From Acrasis kona (lineage: Eukaryota; Heterolobosea; Eutetramitea; Acrasida; Acrasidae), in NCBI GenBank assembly GCA_026419775.2, contig JAOPGA020001252.1:24127-88126 (forward strand): a stretch of DNA of 64,000 nt, given 5' to 3'. The position numbers and the translations under genes were made by a program. The notes under the pieces are model-generated. The model saw only the letters and a list, made by a program, of their open reading frames with translations, made no database searches and was not told the origin of the DNA. Shown here piece by piece: positions 51,641 to 63,999 of the stretch; the stretch's first letter is position 1, and each line of letters opens with the position of its first letter.

Positions 51641-52920
51641 ATGTCACATGTCCATCAAAAAATGAACAAGCAAACAGACGAGTTGATGGCCCAACATGAC
51701 TTCGAGTTCGAGAGGATGCTCGACATAGAACCACTAAGAAATTGTTTTCAGGACTATCTTATAAGCATACATAACGAAGAACCACTATGTCTGTTGATAG
51801 AACTAGAGGTACGCGATCTCCGACTCGCTCTTTTTTTAATTTATAGAAATATATCTCCTTTGTTGGTTCCCCTGCAAGATACAAAGCTGCCAAAGACATA
51901 ATTGAGAACTTTATAGTGGTAGGGGCGCCCAAAGAAGTGAATATAAGTAACAAGTCAAGAGAAGAGGCAATATTAAAGTTTGCTGCTAGTAGTACAAGCC
52001 AATGTGACGCCGAAATGTTTTCTAATTTGAGAATAGCCGTCTACATGGAGATGAAAGAGGATTGCTTTGTGGGTTTCTTGACCTCAAGTCATTTATTGAA
52101 ACATGTACAAAAGAATTTGAAAAAAGACAAAAATTACTTGTCAAAGATCGGAACACCAAAGCCAGTGACATCAGTACCTCAATTACCAATAGTTCCTCAA
52201 GGCGACCTTCGGTTTTTTATAGACTTCACCACTCCCGAAATTGTAGATATTGATTTTGATCGAATTATGGCGCGCATCGAAAAAGAAGACGACTGGGATA
52301 CATTCATATCAGCAAAAGGTTATACTCGTAGTGTGTCTAAAAATACTGTTGATGGCTACAAGGTCGCGAAGGATGAGATGTGTTTTCAATGCGATCACGA
52401 AGAAGTTTTTAATGTTGCGAAGTGTTCGGAATACTCGGACCTAATTGATGCTGCCGTTAAGATCAAATATGATTACTACCAATTCATCGACAACGATAAG
52501 TACAGGTCCGTGGCCACAAACAACACAACAAGATTTCCCTATCCCATGAGCGAACGTTATAATCCATGTGTGACGGCTGCTAAGACCTTGCCCAACGGTG
52601 ATATTCTGGTTGCTTGTAAGTCGGTTGACAAGTTGGACATTCCTTACAACGACAAACATGTAAGAACAAAGAACTTTTCTGGATGGTTGTTCCAAAAATT
52701 AGAAGAGGGAACCTGTAAATATACTTTTGTTGTCGTGTTCGATCTAGGAGGATTTATGACTCCGAAGATTATGAATTCTTTAATGTCCTTCCAGAAAAGC
52801 ACAGTGTATGATGTAATTAATGACGTCTTGAAAGAAAGAAAAAGTATAGGAATAAGAGGTCCAGACACTGACCATCCAATATACAAAAGCTTGTTATATC
52901 ATAAAAGCAAACAATTATAA
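51641..52920 (+). CDS. RGS-domain plus START-like lipid-binding protein
   Basis: Two exons (51641-51808 and 51847-52920, 38-nt intron) give 413 residues. Residues about 25-165 form an RGS domain (EPLRNCFQDYLISIHNEEPL, KYISFVGSPARYKAAKDIIE, RIAVYMEMKEDCFVGFLTSS), which speeds GTP hydrolysis by G-alpha subunits. Residues about 200-400 read like a START/Bet v1-type lipid-binding domain (DDWDTFISAKGYTRSV, ECSD-type EYSDLIDAAVKIKYDYYQFI, RYNPCVTAAKTLPNGDILVA, SGWLFQKLEEGTCKYTFVVV). The pairing would link G-protein shut-off to a lipid ligand; that role is inference. Confidence 0.8.
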
Positions 52921-53055
52921 ACTAATTGTCAAGAAGGAAGCACAAGGGAGCTCTAATAAAATAAGATCTTTGTTTATTGTTCCATTAAACATCTATGTTC
53001 TTTAATATTAACTCGAACATCAACAACAATTCAAACCACGTCTTGCGATATCTCG

Positions 53056-56000
53056 TTATTTCTTCAATTGCACAAGATCTAGTTTTTGTAAAGTGGTCCC
53101 ACTCAAGCTTGATTTTCTATCCCTTGCCTTCGGAGATGACGGAATCATCAGACTAAACTTTCTATTCTTAATGCTTGGAGTTGGAGAAGATTTTATTAAA
53201 CTCAACTTTCTTTCTCTAGCCTTGGCAGCAGGAATGCTCTTTACGTACATTGAGAATTGTGTGACAAATTTACTAATGTTCGAAAAGAATGTTACATAAC
53301 CACCATCAACCATTTCGTTGGTATTCTCGCCATAAGATTTGGCAAGTTCTCTAACAATCTTCTCCATGGCCTCAAATCTAGAATTTACATCTTGCATGGC
53401 ATAATCAGCCTCCACTAAAAATTCGGACATGACCTGAGGGAGACGATCCTTCTCATTAATTGGACGTTTATTTTTCAGAGGTTGAAGACGTTTTAATCCG
53501 GCTGTAAGAGATATTATATCCTTTCGTAGTTTAGTGGCATCAACACGTGTCGCAGCTTTAGCACTAGGAATCTGATCCATAAAGCGCAGCACTTCGTGTT
53601 GCTCTTTTTCTATCAAGAAATAGACGAGATATTGCAACAGGTTGTTTCCTGCTGTTTTGTCAGCGACTGTTGCCCTCAGGTCACCCAGTTTCGTGAGACT
53701 ACTTATGCGGAAGGCATATGATATTTTTTTGTCACCATTCAAGAAATTACCCATGGCAAGAATAGTGGACAGCAATAGATGGAAGGCTTTGGACGAAATT
53801 AATTCCTCACAAGCAGAGATTACAATTTCCATATCGGCCCGAACACTACACAACATTTCATCAAATGTGTTTTTAAATTGCCACGCTTCCATTCTAACAG
53901 TCAAGTCCTCACAAACATTTTGGATGCCAACAAAGAAACGTTCGGCTTCCGCCAATGTATTAGCGTCGCCGTCAAAAGTTTTTATTTTTTCAATTTCCTC
54001 CTCACTGGGTGCTACTTGAGACAAAAACGAAATATCAGATTCAGACAGAACCTTATCGTCCAAACACAACACAGCATCCATAAGCTCCTGATGCGTCATC
54101 TTGAATTGTTTCACCACAATGGCAACATGTTGAGATCGTTTGGGTTCAAGGAAAGTTATACAAGCAGGAGTAGCAACAGCGGCTGAACGTGGTGTCATGA
54201 CTGTACTAGAATCTTGTTTTGCAAATAAAGTTTGTAATTTAGAAGCATCTAATTCCATGTCAAACGCATGTTTTGCCAAATCATTTTTCATAAATATAGT
54301 TTCCTCTAACTGTTGTCTCTGTACATTATCCCAGAATATATTACGCATGGGTAACGTCGCCTTACTCCTCATAATGGGACCGGTTGACTTTGGTGTGTTT
54401 ACAAATTTGCCAGGTGGTGGAGGAGCACCCATAACCTTTTTGGTCATTGGACCAGGAGGAGGAGGTGGTGGCGGTGGTGCTTTTATAGAAGTTGGTGGAG
54501 GAGGTGGAGGTGGAGGAGAACAAACAGGAGGAGGTGGAGGAGGTGCAAAATCTAACATTCCAACATTAAATGGAGGCGGAGGAGGTGGAGGTGGAGGCAC
54601 AACATTACAAACAGGTGACGCTACATTTTTTATATTTTCTCCATTCACCACAGGAGGTGAACATGGCGGAGTGTCGCTGACGAGCGAAAAACTGGTCTTG
54701 CTTGGAGGCGTTCCAAACCCAACTTTACTCTGAGCAAGCAATGCTTCTCCTCTTTCCAAAAACTTGACCACATCATCCAACTCCTTGACTTTACTTTTTA
54801 AAATTGAGTTTTCATGTTTCATGTCTTTAACGTTATTGACGTATTCTCTAACGGCGTCCACTGTTTCTTTGTAGTAATCATTGTTGACTGATGTTGACAC
54901 CGAGTGAGATGATGATGTTTCATTGGAATGATTCAAAACCAACTTGACTCTTTTATGCGTCTCTCTTTCTCTCTTTTCTAACCTGCGAATGTTTTTTTGT
55001 TGCATCGTGAGTCTGTCCTGTAACCTTAATTCGTTGATGCTCTCTTGTGGCGTGCTGGGTGTTTGCATTTGTGTGTTGTTGCGTGAGACTGCTCTTGAGA
55101 TCATTGCATCGATAATCCTCCAATCTTCGTATGCTTTTTCGTGAACAACAGTTTCTTCGGCTAATGCGCTCAACATCTACACTGGTTAAAAATGATGGAA
55201 TGACAAGTAAACGTACGTGTAATAAATGTGTAAAGTTCCCAAGTGACGGTAGTCCCTGTAGTTTTGTTGAGATTGAATTGGCCAACTCTTGTGGATCCTC
55301 CAAGTTCTTCATGAATGATTCATCTCGGAGTTCGTTGTGAAGGATCTCTGATTGGGCACATAGTTTGGGTTGAGTGGAAGATTTTATGATCTGTGCTACA
55401 AGGTCCTCTAGTTTTGCTTGTTTGAGTTCTTTTTGTAATGTTGATCTTGTGGACATGTCGTGACTGGTTGACCTCAGCAAGGCATTAATGAACATCAAAC
55501 ACTCCAACAGGTAACTCTCGCTACCTTCTTTGAACCTCTTATTTTCGTCCACGCTGCAAGCTAATTGCATAGTGAAGACGAAATATTCAAACCGAACCTA
55601 CATTTGTGTCAACATTAAACAAGTTAAAGCATTTTTACCTTTTCACGATTAACTAACTTGAAGTGATTAAAGGCCTCTAAGGCTAACCAACTTCCTTTTG
55701 GTGAATTTGTACAAATGATACTTAAGCAATTAAGTATACGGCCTTTGGTCTCTAGTTTTGCAATAGGGGAGCTTAAACCAAGAGATAATGATTTAACCGC
55801 ATCTCTTTGGTTGGTAAATGTTTCAACTCCATTGTCTATTGAAAACACATCCAAAACAACACCAACAAGTTCAAATTGAATTTCAGATGGAACTTCAAAC
55901 AGTTTACTAAAAAAATATTGACTTCAGGAAAATAATAACATGGACATACGGTTGAGATGAGGCGGAAGAATAAGGTGTCAACAGTGCATCGATACATCTG

Positions 56001-56484
56001 TGCACTTGTCCCATTCCGTCTCTTTCTTCCAAAAAGTGTTTTATATAGTCAACACATTTACTTTGAAGCACCGATCTTAAGTCTTGAACATTAATCAATG
56101 TCAAACTGCTCGGCTCAACCACATCAACAAAATCGTCAACGATTTTGTAACATTTTAGATCTTCTTGTCGTTGATACAACATTACATATTTTTGTCTGAG
56201 TGGTGTTTGTTCGAACAATCTTTCTATTTCATCTTTTTCAAACTCTGATTGTTCCTAAAAGGGTCAGTAAGAACTGGGGCATTACGTACCAGCATCTCAA
56301 GAAACATATCTTCGAGCTGTTCCTTTGTTAAATTAACCACTGAAGGGTCGAAATCCTCAAATTCGACATTATCCTCGACTTCGACTTCTTCTTCTTTCTT
56401 TTCTTGGGTCGTGGATGTCCAATAGCTAGTCAGACCACTAAACCACGCACCTATGGACGTGGGTTCACTGGCCTCATCTTTCAT
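53056..56484 (-). CDS. diaphanous-related formin
   Basis: Five exons: 56484-56290, 56254-55950, 55906-55639, 55597-55217 and 55176-53056 (introns of 35-43 nt), giving 1089 residues. The first 400 residues are helical and fit the GBD/FH3 regulatory half, preceded by an acidic linker. A coiled coil (about 420-530) leads to the FH1 region (about 576-640) with four polyproline blocks for profilin. The FH2 domain (about 655-1030) starts RNIFWDNVQ and includes LLSTILAMGNFLNGDKKISY and FRISSLTKLGDLRA. The C-terminus has three RK(L/F/S)SLI-like basophilic phosphosite repeats and may act as an autoinhibitory tail. It nucleates and elongates unbranched actin under Rho control (family knowledge). Confidence 0.95.
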
Positions 56485-56560
56485 CTTGGCTTACAATCCT
56501 ATTTTTTGCCCTTTTTCTCCTTCCTTCGATTGTAAGGAACTTTTATTCATTCACACTTTC

Positions 56561-57989
56561 ATGTACCATGAGGATAGCAAACAATATCAAACTTCACCAA
56601 CCAAACTCGCAAAAGTAAGCATAAACTCAAATATCACAAATGAAGAAGCTCTCATACAATACATTACTGCTTACTTTTCGAAGGACGAATCCTTCGAACG
56701 TAATAAAAAAAAGAACCTTGAATTCGCGCTATCTAGAGTTATAAAACCAACAGATATTGATATGAGCCAAATCTCCCTTCGCCAAGCCATCGATTTATCG
56801 TGTCTAGCAGAGGACAAGGGCAGTCGCAAGCCAATGATTATGAATGCCTCCAACCTTCGGCTAAAAACTAACGCGTCAAAAGTTGTGAGGGAACTAGACA
56901 TTAATCAAAACATTGCCATAGAAAGCTTTTTGGGCACAAAAACCACACCTCACTACATGGTCGATAAAATCAAAGACAGAAAAAAGAACAAGAAAACATT
57001 TCCAATCACAATCGTCGCTGATTTGACTTTTCAGACCAAAAGAGAACTCGACCTCGCAGATCGCGTCCAAAGACACAATAGATGGAACGCGCTCATTCAT
57101 AATCCAGACTTTGAGCAAACCAGTTTAGTATTGAGCGACATTAATGCATTAGCGGCACCACACATGCATCCAAACATGTTTTGGAATTGTGCTCTTTGTG
57201 GTACAAAAATATATTTGTTGGTTGACTTGGAGGAGTTTAGATCAAGATTCGAGAATAAAGAATTTCCACATCGTAATCGTCTGCCGTGGACAGAGAATTG
57301 TACATATAGGAGCACTTACCAATTTAACGGCAGGATACTGTTTAAAGAATTTAAATTATTAAAAAATGCTTTTTTCCGGTCTCATGTCATCTCAAGATCA
57401 TAATTTTATTCTGGTTCCCACGCGGTACATGCATGAAGTGTGGACCGTACGCGGTGACGGTAGGGGATTATATGCTGGATTTGTTGGTGGTGCCATGCCT
57501 CGCGATCCTCGACACTTTTCAAGTACTTTAGATTTGCGTAAGGACAGGTCCGTTGTAAACTTCTTTGGGACGAATGACATCACAAGTTGGTTTCAAGTCC
57601 CGGACCATGACCTTAGCCAGACTATGGTGGGATCGCTCATGGAAACATTAGTCGTTGATACGAAAAGGAAAAGAAAAATGTCTTTCAAGAAGTTGGAGGA
57701 TATCTTAATAAAGAAACAAAAACTTGAAGAGGAATCTGAAAAAGAGGAACCTGTAGAACAAGAAGAAGAAGAAGAAGAAGAAGAGGATTTAACAATTTTG
57801 CACTGTATATGTCTTACTCCTTATAATAAAAACAGGTGGATGATTCGTTGTGATGTATGTGAACGATGGTTCCATGGTACATGTGTGAGATTAAAATTGG
57901 CCGACGCAGATAAGATGAGCACGTATATCTGCAAAGCATGTTTACAAGCTCCAAAAGACGATGAAAATTATATTGTTGAAAATAATTAA
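56561..57989 (+). CDS. PHD-finger protein
   Basis: Modelled as two exons, 56561-57299 and 57397-57989, with a 97-nt AT-rich intron (GTACAT...TCAAG) that fuses two overlapping frames into 443 residues. Without splicing the frames would end at 57403 and restart at 57366. The frame is open upstream to 56453, but that part lies over the formin start, so I use the ATG at 56561. The N-terminal half is basic and helical with a CxxC (FWNCALCGTKIYLLVD). The C-terminal PHD finger reads HCICLTPYNKNRWMIRCDVC, ERWFHGTCVRL and YICKACL (C4HC3), after a Lys-rich and a poly-Glu stretch. PHD fingers read histone H3 tails. Nuclear role inferred. Confidence 0.75.
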
Positions 57990-58028
57990 ATTTATCAAAT
58001 TTAGTTTTAAATACTTTACAATTATTTT

Positions 58029-61000
58029 TTACAAATCTGAATAAATCAGGTCATCCACACTAATCTCATCTTCTGGTGTAGGCGGTATGTTTCCAAATAA
58101 AATTGAAGCTCTTCTTAGAACATTTCGTATCACGCTGGATCTTCTATTGTCTTTGTTAATCTGTTCTGTTGTGCGATTTCTTCTATTCATAGGGCTTGTT
58201 TCAAGCTCTGACTCGATAGTACTATCTTCGAGATCTTCAATCTCAAGAGTAGGTGTGGCCTGTTGTTGATTAAACATTGCCATTCTGCGCGCAAAAGAGG
58301 TAGAAGCCGGCACTATGGAGGATTCATGGTCGCTTACGGCCATTCTTCTTCCTGTTGGCGCAGATATTACTGATAGATCTCTATGTGTACCTATCCTGTA
58401 GTTTTCTAGTTGACCACTATTTAATTCTTTTTGCGAATTCAACAAACTGAGTTTATGAAGACTCTTAGTGACTGAGCTTTTACGATTTACATTGTAAGAA
58501 GATCTATTAATGAATTGTTCAGGATTGGCAAGACTTCTTCTGTGGTCCCTAATGTCATCCTGGTCCTGGAAAGGTTCCACTGTATTTCTCTTCTTTTCCT
58601 CCTCTTCTTCTTTTTGTCTCCTTCTTCTACACAACAATATAACAAAGAATACAAAACAACAGCAGATAGAGAAAGCGGTAATGATGCACAATGCAATGAT
58701 GATTATCATCGCATAAAGTGGTATACCACCACCAATGTCACTAAATAACGTTTGTGGCGAGTAAGTACTGTTAAATACAACAGTTGAGTTTGGAGCACTG
58801 GTTCTATTTGCTCTCAATATAGGATCAATCACGGCTGCAGATCCTTTTGGACAAATGTAGTTCTGACAGTCTATTACAACGCTTTTTAATAGTAGATAAC
58901 TCTCTATAGTATTTGTGGATGATACGTCAATTCTTTTATGATTGCTGCGAGATGCTTCTGACATAAAAGAACTACTTTGGGAGAGGGCGACGGAGTATAC
59001 TTTCTCAAAGAAGCTGATGGGGTAGAAAGAATCTCCCAAGCTAACATCTTTGAAACATAAAACATGATCATCTACTGTATTTGTCAGTATAGATCTCAAC
59101 ACCCAGATTTGATCAGAGTCGCTGTTTGAATCGGGTCTAACAATCATTAATTCTAATCTTAAATTTCTTGTTACTATCCCTAACGAGGAAGTCTCGCATC
59201 TTAACCTTCCGTCTATATTTGTAGTACCGTTTACTAAAACAACATTGATGTATATAGCGTTGTTGTAGTCAATAGATATCCAGGATCTAGTATATATTGA
59301 TTGAGTGTTTAATAACCAAGCCTCGAGAATATTGTTCTCGACATTGGTTAGATTATTTGAAGTTGAGTTGATGAAAAAGTCAACCGACAATCGTTGATCA
59401 AGAATATTATAATATGTTTTGGTGGCAATTGCTTTCCGTTGTCCAACTTGTGCAATACCAAAAGAGCTACCCATTAATGCGAACTTGCCTGCAGAGGATT
59501 TTTCCATAGAAAAAACATCAGGAGCAGAAGACGCCCCTGGAATAGATGTAATGGAATTTGAGAACACGCTTGCCAGATCGGATGTTATAGACAAGGAGGT
59601 AATATTTAAATTAATGTAATTTGTAGTTATTGTAATATTCGACCCGATATTTATGGTTGCTGGAATATTACTAATCGAAGCATCGAGTAATGGCACTAAA
59701 ATCTGAATCATACTGGTGTTAACCCAAATCAAGGACGCAATATATGTATTGTCCTTTATTGTAATGGAACAGTTCAGGTCATCCAATAAATTGAAGTAAC
59801 CATTCATAGTTAAGGTTACATCAGAACTAATTTGTGAGGGGAAGTTATAAGATTCGATGTAAGAGTACTTTCTCACTTCACAAAACTTTCCGTCATAACC
59901 TTCCTTACATTGACATGTATTTGGACCAACACATACTCCATTCGAATAACAAACTTGATTAGAAGAAGCTGGTATGTTGTTGCATATAGGTATGTTACAT
60001 TGGGAACCAGTGTAATTAGCATAACAAAGACAACTGTCATACCCAAAACACATTCCGTTGCCACTACAAACTAGTGCACTATTTTGGGATATGTTGTAAC
60101 ATGAGAAAAAGTTACAAAAAGGACCAGTACTCCCTTTTTTACAATTACAATTATTAGGAGACACGCATGTACCTCTTGATGAGCACACTTGAGTGGAAGT
60201 TGAATTAAAACCGTAACAAGAGAATTGATCGCAATTATCTCCGTAATAACCTGAACGGCATGTACTTCGCGATGTAGGTGTCGGCGTTGATGTTAAATTC
60301 TGTTTTAATAATACACTTGCTGTTGGAGTAGCAGAATTTGACACCAGAGGAGTGGGCGATTGTAAAACAGTTTGAGTAGGTGTTGAAGTAGGTGTAACTG
60401 ATGTTATATTCACTTTTAATATCAAAGTATGAGTAGGGGTATGTGTTGATGTTGTAGTGAGTGTTGGAGTGGGCGATACTGTTTGACTAGAAGTTGAGGT
60501 GGGAGTAACTGTAACTGTAGGTGTTGCAGTAGGTGTTGGTGTAGGAGTTGGAGTAAGTGTAGGTGTTGATGTAAGATTGGGAGTAGGCGTTGGAGTAGGT
60601 GTGGGAGTCGGTGTAACTGTCAGAGTTTGAGTTACTGTAGGAGTTGATGTGGGAGTTTGAGTTGGTGCAGGAGTCGGTGTTGGTGTAGGAGTTGGAGCAT
60701 TTGTAGGAGTAGAAGTTGGTGTTTCAGTTGGTGTATCACTACATGTCTGTGTAAGAGTGGGTGTATTACTGGTCTGTGTCACATTATTTATAATTGTTGT
60801 CGTAGGTGTAGGAGTATCAGTAAGCATCGGAGTAGGTGTGTTAGTTGAAGAATAAGTAGGTGTGATTGTAGGTGTAGCAGTTATTACTGGAGTATCAGTT
60901 TGTGAAGGTGTAGAAGTGGACTTTGAAGTTGGAGTATCAGTAGGAGTGAGGGTAGGTGTTTCTGTTAGCGTACCAGTCATTATGTCAGTTGATGTGTATG

Positions 61001-63478
61001 TTATTGTTGGAGAGTTTGTTGGCGTAAGTACAGGTGTGGATGCCGTAGGAACTGGTGTGCCAGTCTCTGTTTCAGTAGAAGCAGTAGTTAATGCAACACT
61101 ATTAGTCTCCGTTGGTATCTCACTTATAGTTGGAGATGCAGAAGGTGTGGTAGTTGGGGTATCTGTCTCTGTGAATAACATTGTTTGTGTTGGTAAAAAT
61201 GTTTCAGTAGGGACAAGTGTATCACTATTAGTCAAAGTTGGTGTTGCAGTAATGTCATGAGTATAGGTAAAAGTGGGAGTATTGAGCTCAGTTGTAGGTA
61301 CAGATGTGATTGATTCTGTGTGCATTATGGTTGGAGATTCTGTACTCTCGGTATATATGGGAGTAGATGTAGGTGTCTGTGAAAGAGTAGGTTCAGGACT
61401 GGGTGTCAATGACGCTGTTGGAGAAAATTCAAAAGTAGGTGTATCAGTGATAATCGGAGTAGGTGTGTCCGTTAATGTGGGAGTTATAGTTGGTGTATTT
61501 GTTGGAGTAGAAGTTAGTTCTAATGTTGGAGACTCCGATGAAAAAGGAGAAGCAGTTGGAGTGGGAGTTTCGGTAGGATAAGGCGTTGGTGTATCAGTAG
61601 GTGTTGGTGTTGGGGTGTCAGATGGTGTGGGTGATTCTGTCTGAGTTAGGGTATTTGTGATCGTTGGTGAAGTTGATGGAGTAGAAAAGGGTGTTGGAGT
61701 AGGTGTTGGAGTAGTAGTAGGAGTGAGAGTTAGAGCAGGCGTTGGCGTAAGTGTAGGGGTAGGTGTTGATATTGGTGTTATTGTGGAAGTCGGTGTTGGA
61801 GAAGGTGTGGTGGTGGGTGTTGATGTGGCTATAAGTGTTGGAGTGGATGTAGCTGTGATGGTTGTAGTACCTGTAGGTGTGAGAGTTGGGGTGGGTGTAG
61901 GTGTTGGAGTTTGAGATGGAGTGAAGATTAGTGTCGGTGTTGACGTAGGAGTAAGTGTAGGTGTGGGTGTAGACATTGTAGTAGGAGTTGATGTGGGTGT
62001 GAGCGTCGGTGTTGGTGTAGGAGTTGGAGTCGGTGTGGGTGTAGGCGTTGGGGTGGGTGTAGGAGTTGGAGTAGATGTGAGAGTCGGTGTAACTGTCAGA
62101 GTTTGAGTTAGTGTAGAAGTGGGTGTTGGCGTTTTTGTCAGTGTAGGAGTTGATGTGGGAATTTGAGTTGGTGTAGGAGTCGGTGTAGGAGTTTGAGTGG
62201 GTGTTGGAGTAAGTGTTGGAGTGGGTGTAGGAGTCGGTGTTGGTGTTGGAGTAAGTGTAGGAGTTGGCGTTGGAGTTTGAGTGGGTGTAGGAGTTGGTGT
62301 AGATGTTAATGTTGGTGTGCGCGTAGGTGTCGGTGTAGGAGTTGGAGTCGGTGTGGGTGTAGGGGTCGGTGTAGGGGTCGGTGTTGTAGTAGGTGTCGGT
62401 GTAGGTGTAGGAGTTGGCGTAGGAGTTGTAGTAGGGGTCGGTGTTGTAGTAGGAGTTGGCGTCGGTGTAGGAGTTGGAGTCGGTGTGGGTGTAGGCGTGG
62501 GTGTAGGAGTCGGTGTGGGTGTTGTAGTAGGAGTCGGCGTTTGCGTAGGAGTTGGAGTCGGTGTGGGTGTAGATGTTGGTGTAGATGTTAATGTTGGTGT
62601 GCGCGTAGTAGGTGTTGATGTGGGCGTGGGTGTAGGAGTCGGTGTGCGTGTTGGCGTTGGCGATGGTGTAGTAGCGGGAGGTTGAGGATCTGATCGAGTT
62701 TAATTTAAAAATAAAACTACAACTTACTGCAATTCAATGTAGATGTTTTTCCGGAAATTGGTATTTGCATTTTACACCATATAGTTACCGTGTTAGCAGC
62801 AGGATAAACCCAAATAAATTGAGAAGACGTCGATATACCAGCCAAAGGTTTTCCATTAACATTCCAAACTTGTGTCGCATCATTTTTACCTAATGATATT
62901 GTTCCACTACCACAAGTGGCACTAGACATCCAACTTGTAGTTGGTTGACCCGGACAATTTGTTGGGGTTGAGCTACAAGCCCCCGTTGAACCAATGCAAG
63001 TCCAATTTAAACTTGTGCCTATTATACCTGTGCTACCGTCCGATGACCTGAATTTTAAATCTCCTAAGAATGCTGCTGGGTTAGAAGATGAATAAGCTCC
63101 TTCATTCTGGACGCTTGCTGTTATCCAGTCACCGGGCTTCGCATCCAATCTTGCATAGTTAGTAAAAACGAACATGTAAGGTTTTATTACCCATAAGTAA
63201 TAGGTTCCTTCCAATTGTTATAGTTTGTAAGACTGGCATTCACTGCTGTGCCATTAATAAATACTGCAATGATTATGTTGTCCGCGGACATTGTGAGGTT
63301 TGCTGCATAATACCTAGTCGGTGAAAGTGTGGCGGACTGTAATAATTTCCGCCTAAAAAGTGATGTATCTTGGAGGAGTTGTCAGTGTTGAATTAAAATT
63401 TGCTCACGAACTTATTGTGTCATCTCCATTAGCTAAGCAAAGTATAATTAGTATAATGGCATTTACGATGATGTTCAT
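58029..63478 (-). CDS. 1771-residue mucin-like adhesin (signal peptide, Thr-Pro stalk, EGF-like, TM, tail)
   Basis: Four exons: 63478-63408, 63352-63191, 63149-62728 and 62689-58029 (introns of 38-55 nt). The joined length is an exact multiple of three. Signal peptide [19 protein letters not shown]-terminal beta-rich domain (about 25-215) with WICKM-type cysteines; Thr-Pro stalk (about 220-1015); three EGF/tenascin-like modules (about 1025-1160, for example [33 protein letters not shown]); a beta-rich ectodomain (about 1165-1530) with a TIG-like start; one transmembrane helix ([20 protein letters not shown]) with RRRRQKE stop-transfer; and a 200-residue tail. It is probably a surface adhesion or phagocytic receptor held away from the membrane by the stalk (inference). 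Confidence 0.88.
60290..62689 (-). repeat. 2.4-kb Thr-Pro minisatellite inside the adhesin
   Basis: About 800 codons of (Thr-Pro)n with Ser, Val, Leu or Gln interruptions. The tract is made of degenerate 6-, 12- and 18-bp units. The plus strand is almost pure G/T with A, giving strong strand asymmetry. The 62.3-62.6 kb end is the most regular. Long plus-strand Gly-Val frames here are antisense shadows. Confidence 0.95.
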
Positions 63479-63616
63479 GTATGTTTTTGTCCTCCTAGAA
63501 TTTGGTCGGTCTGTTGTAAATATTGTCGATTTCAGTATTCCGTACCCATTTTGGCTTGAGGCTTTGAAGGGTAAAAATAAAGGTCTTTTAAAGAATTTAT
63601 AATTAGTTTGATCATT

Positions 63617-63684
63617 TTCGAAGACTTTCATCCGTGTTCGAAGATTTTTGAATGTCTTCGAAGATTTTCAAAAAACTTTGAAAG
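63617..63684. promoter_or_regulatory. TTCGAAGA motif repeated with exact 20-bp period upstream of the adhesin
   Basis: TTCGAAGA occurs at 63617, 63637 and 63657, with a diverged fourth unit (TTTGAAAGA) at 63677. The spacing is exactly 20 bp, two helical turns. They lie 139-207 bp upstream of the adhesin start codon, so they may be binding sites for a regulator. The palindromic core TTCGAA lacks the 2-bp gap of a heat-shock element. Confidence 0.45.
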
Positions 63685-63777
63685 ATTAATAATGAGTTGA
63701 ACAACCCTTCGACTTTGTCAAGCTTATGAGAGAATGCGAAAGAGCTCTTGTTCTTAAACAATTTAGTGCTCAGTCAT

Positions 63778-63999
63778 TCTCAGACCATATAAATGATGTT
63801 TTTGTTGAGATGCAAAGATATCCACTTTGGAGTTGCAGCACTCTTGGGAAGACAACTACTGTTACTGAAGTCCGTGATAAAGGAGCAATGCATATCGTTT
63901 ATTAAAGTTTCGATAGTCGAAATGGCATTCATCAATATAAACAAATTTAAGAACATCAAAGTTGAAAACATCTTCCCTCCACTCTTTACGGCTCTCTTG
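63778..63999 (-). pseudogene. Tc1/IS630-like transposase fragment at the window edge
   Basis: On the minus strand, RKEWREDVFNFDVLKFVYID followed by ECHFDYRNFNKRYAL looks like the region of the first catalytic Asp in IS630/Tc1 transposases. The next block (APLSRTSVTVVVFP) is in another frame and a stop follows. The fragment continues to the right of the window. It is not close in sequence to the 7.7-10.3 kb transposon, so it is another family member. Short and damaged; the call is tentative. Confidence 0.45.

Noticed and set aside
57366-57403. Frameshift at a T6 run in the PHD gene
   Set aside because: A 97-nt AT-rich intron with a GTACAT donor and CAAG acceptor restores the frame without invoking an error, though RNA evidence is needed.
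60657-62685. Long plus-strand Gly-Val-rich reading frames
   Set aside because: They are antisense shadows of the Thr-Pro repeat of the adhesin, whose spliced frame on the minus strand is supported by signal peptide, EGF modules and transmembrane helix.
63617-63664. Heat-shock elements upstream of the adhesin
   Set aside because: TTCGAAGA has TTC and GAA directly adjacent, without the two-base gap of the heat-shock consensus.
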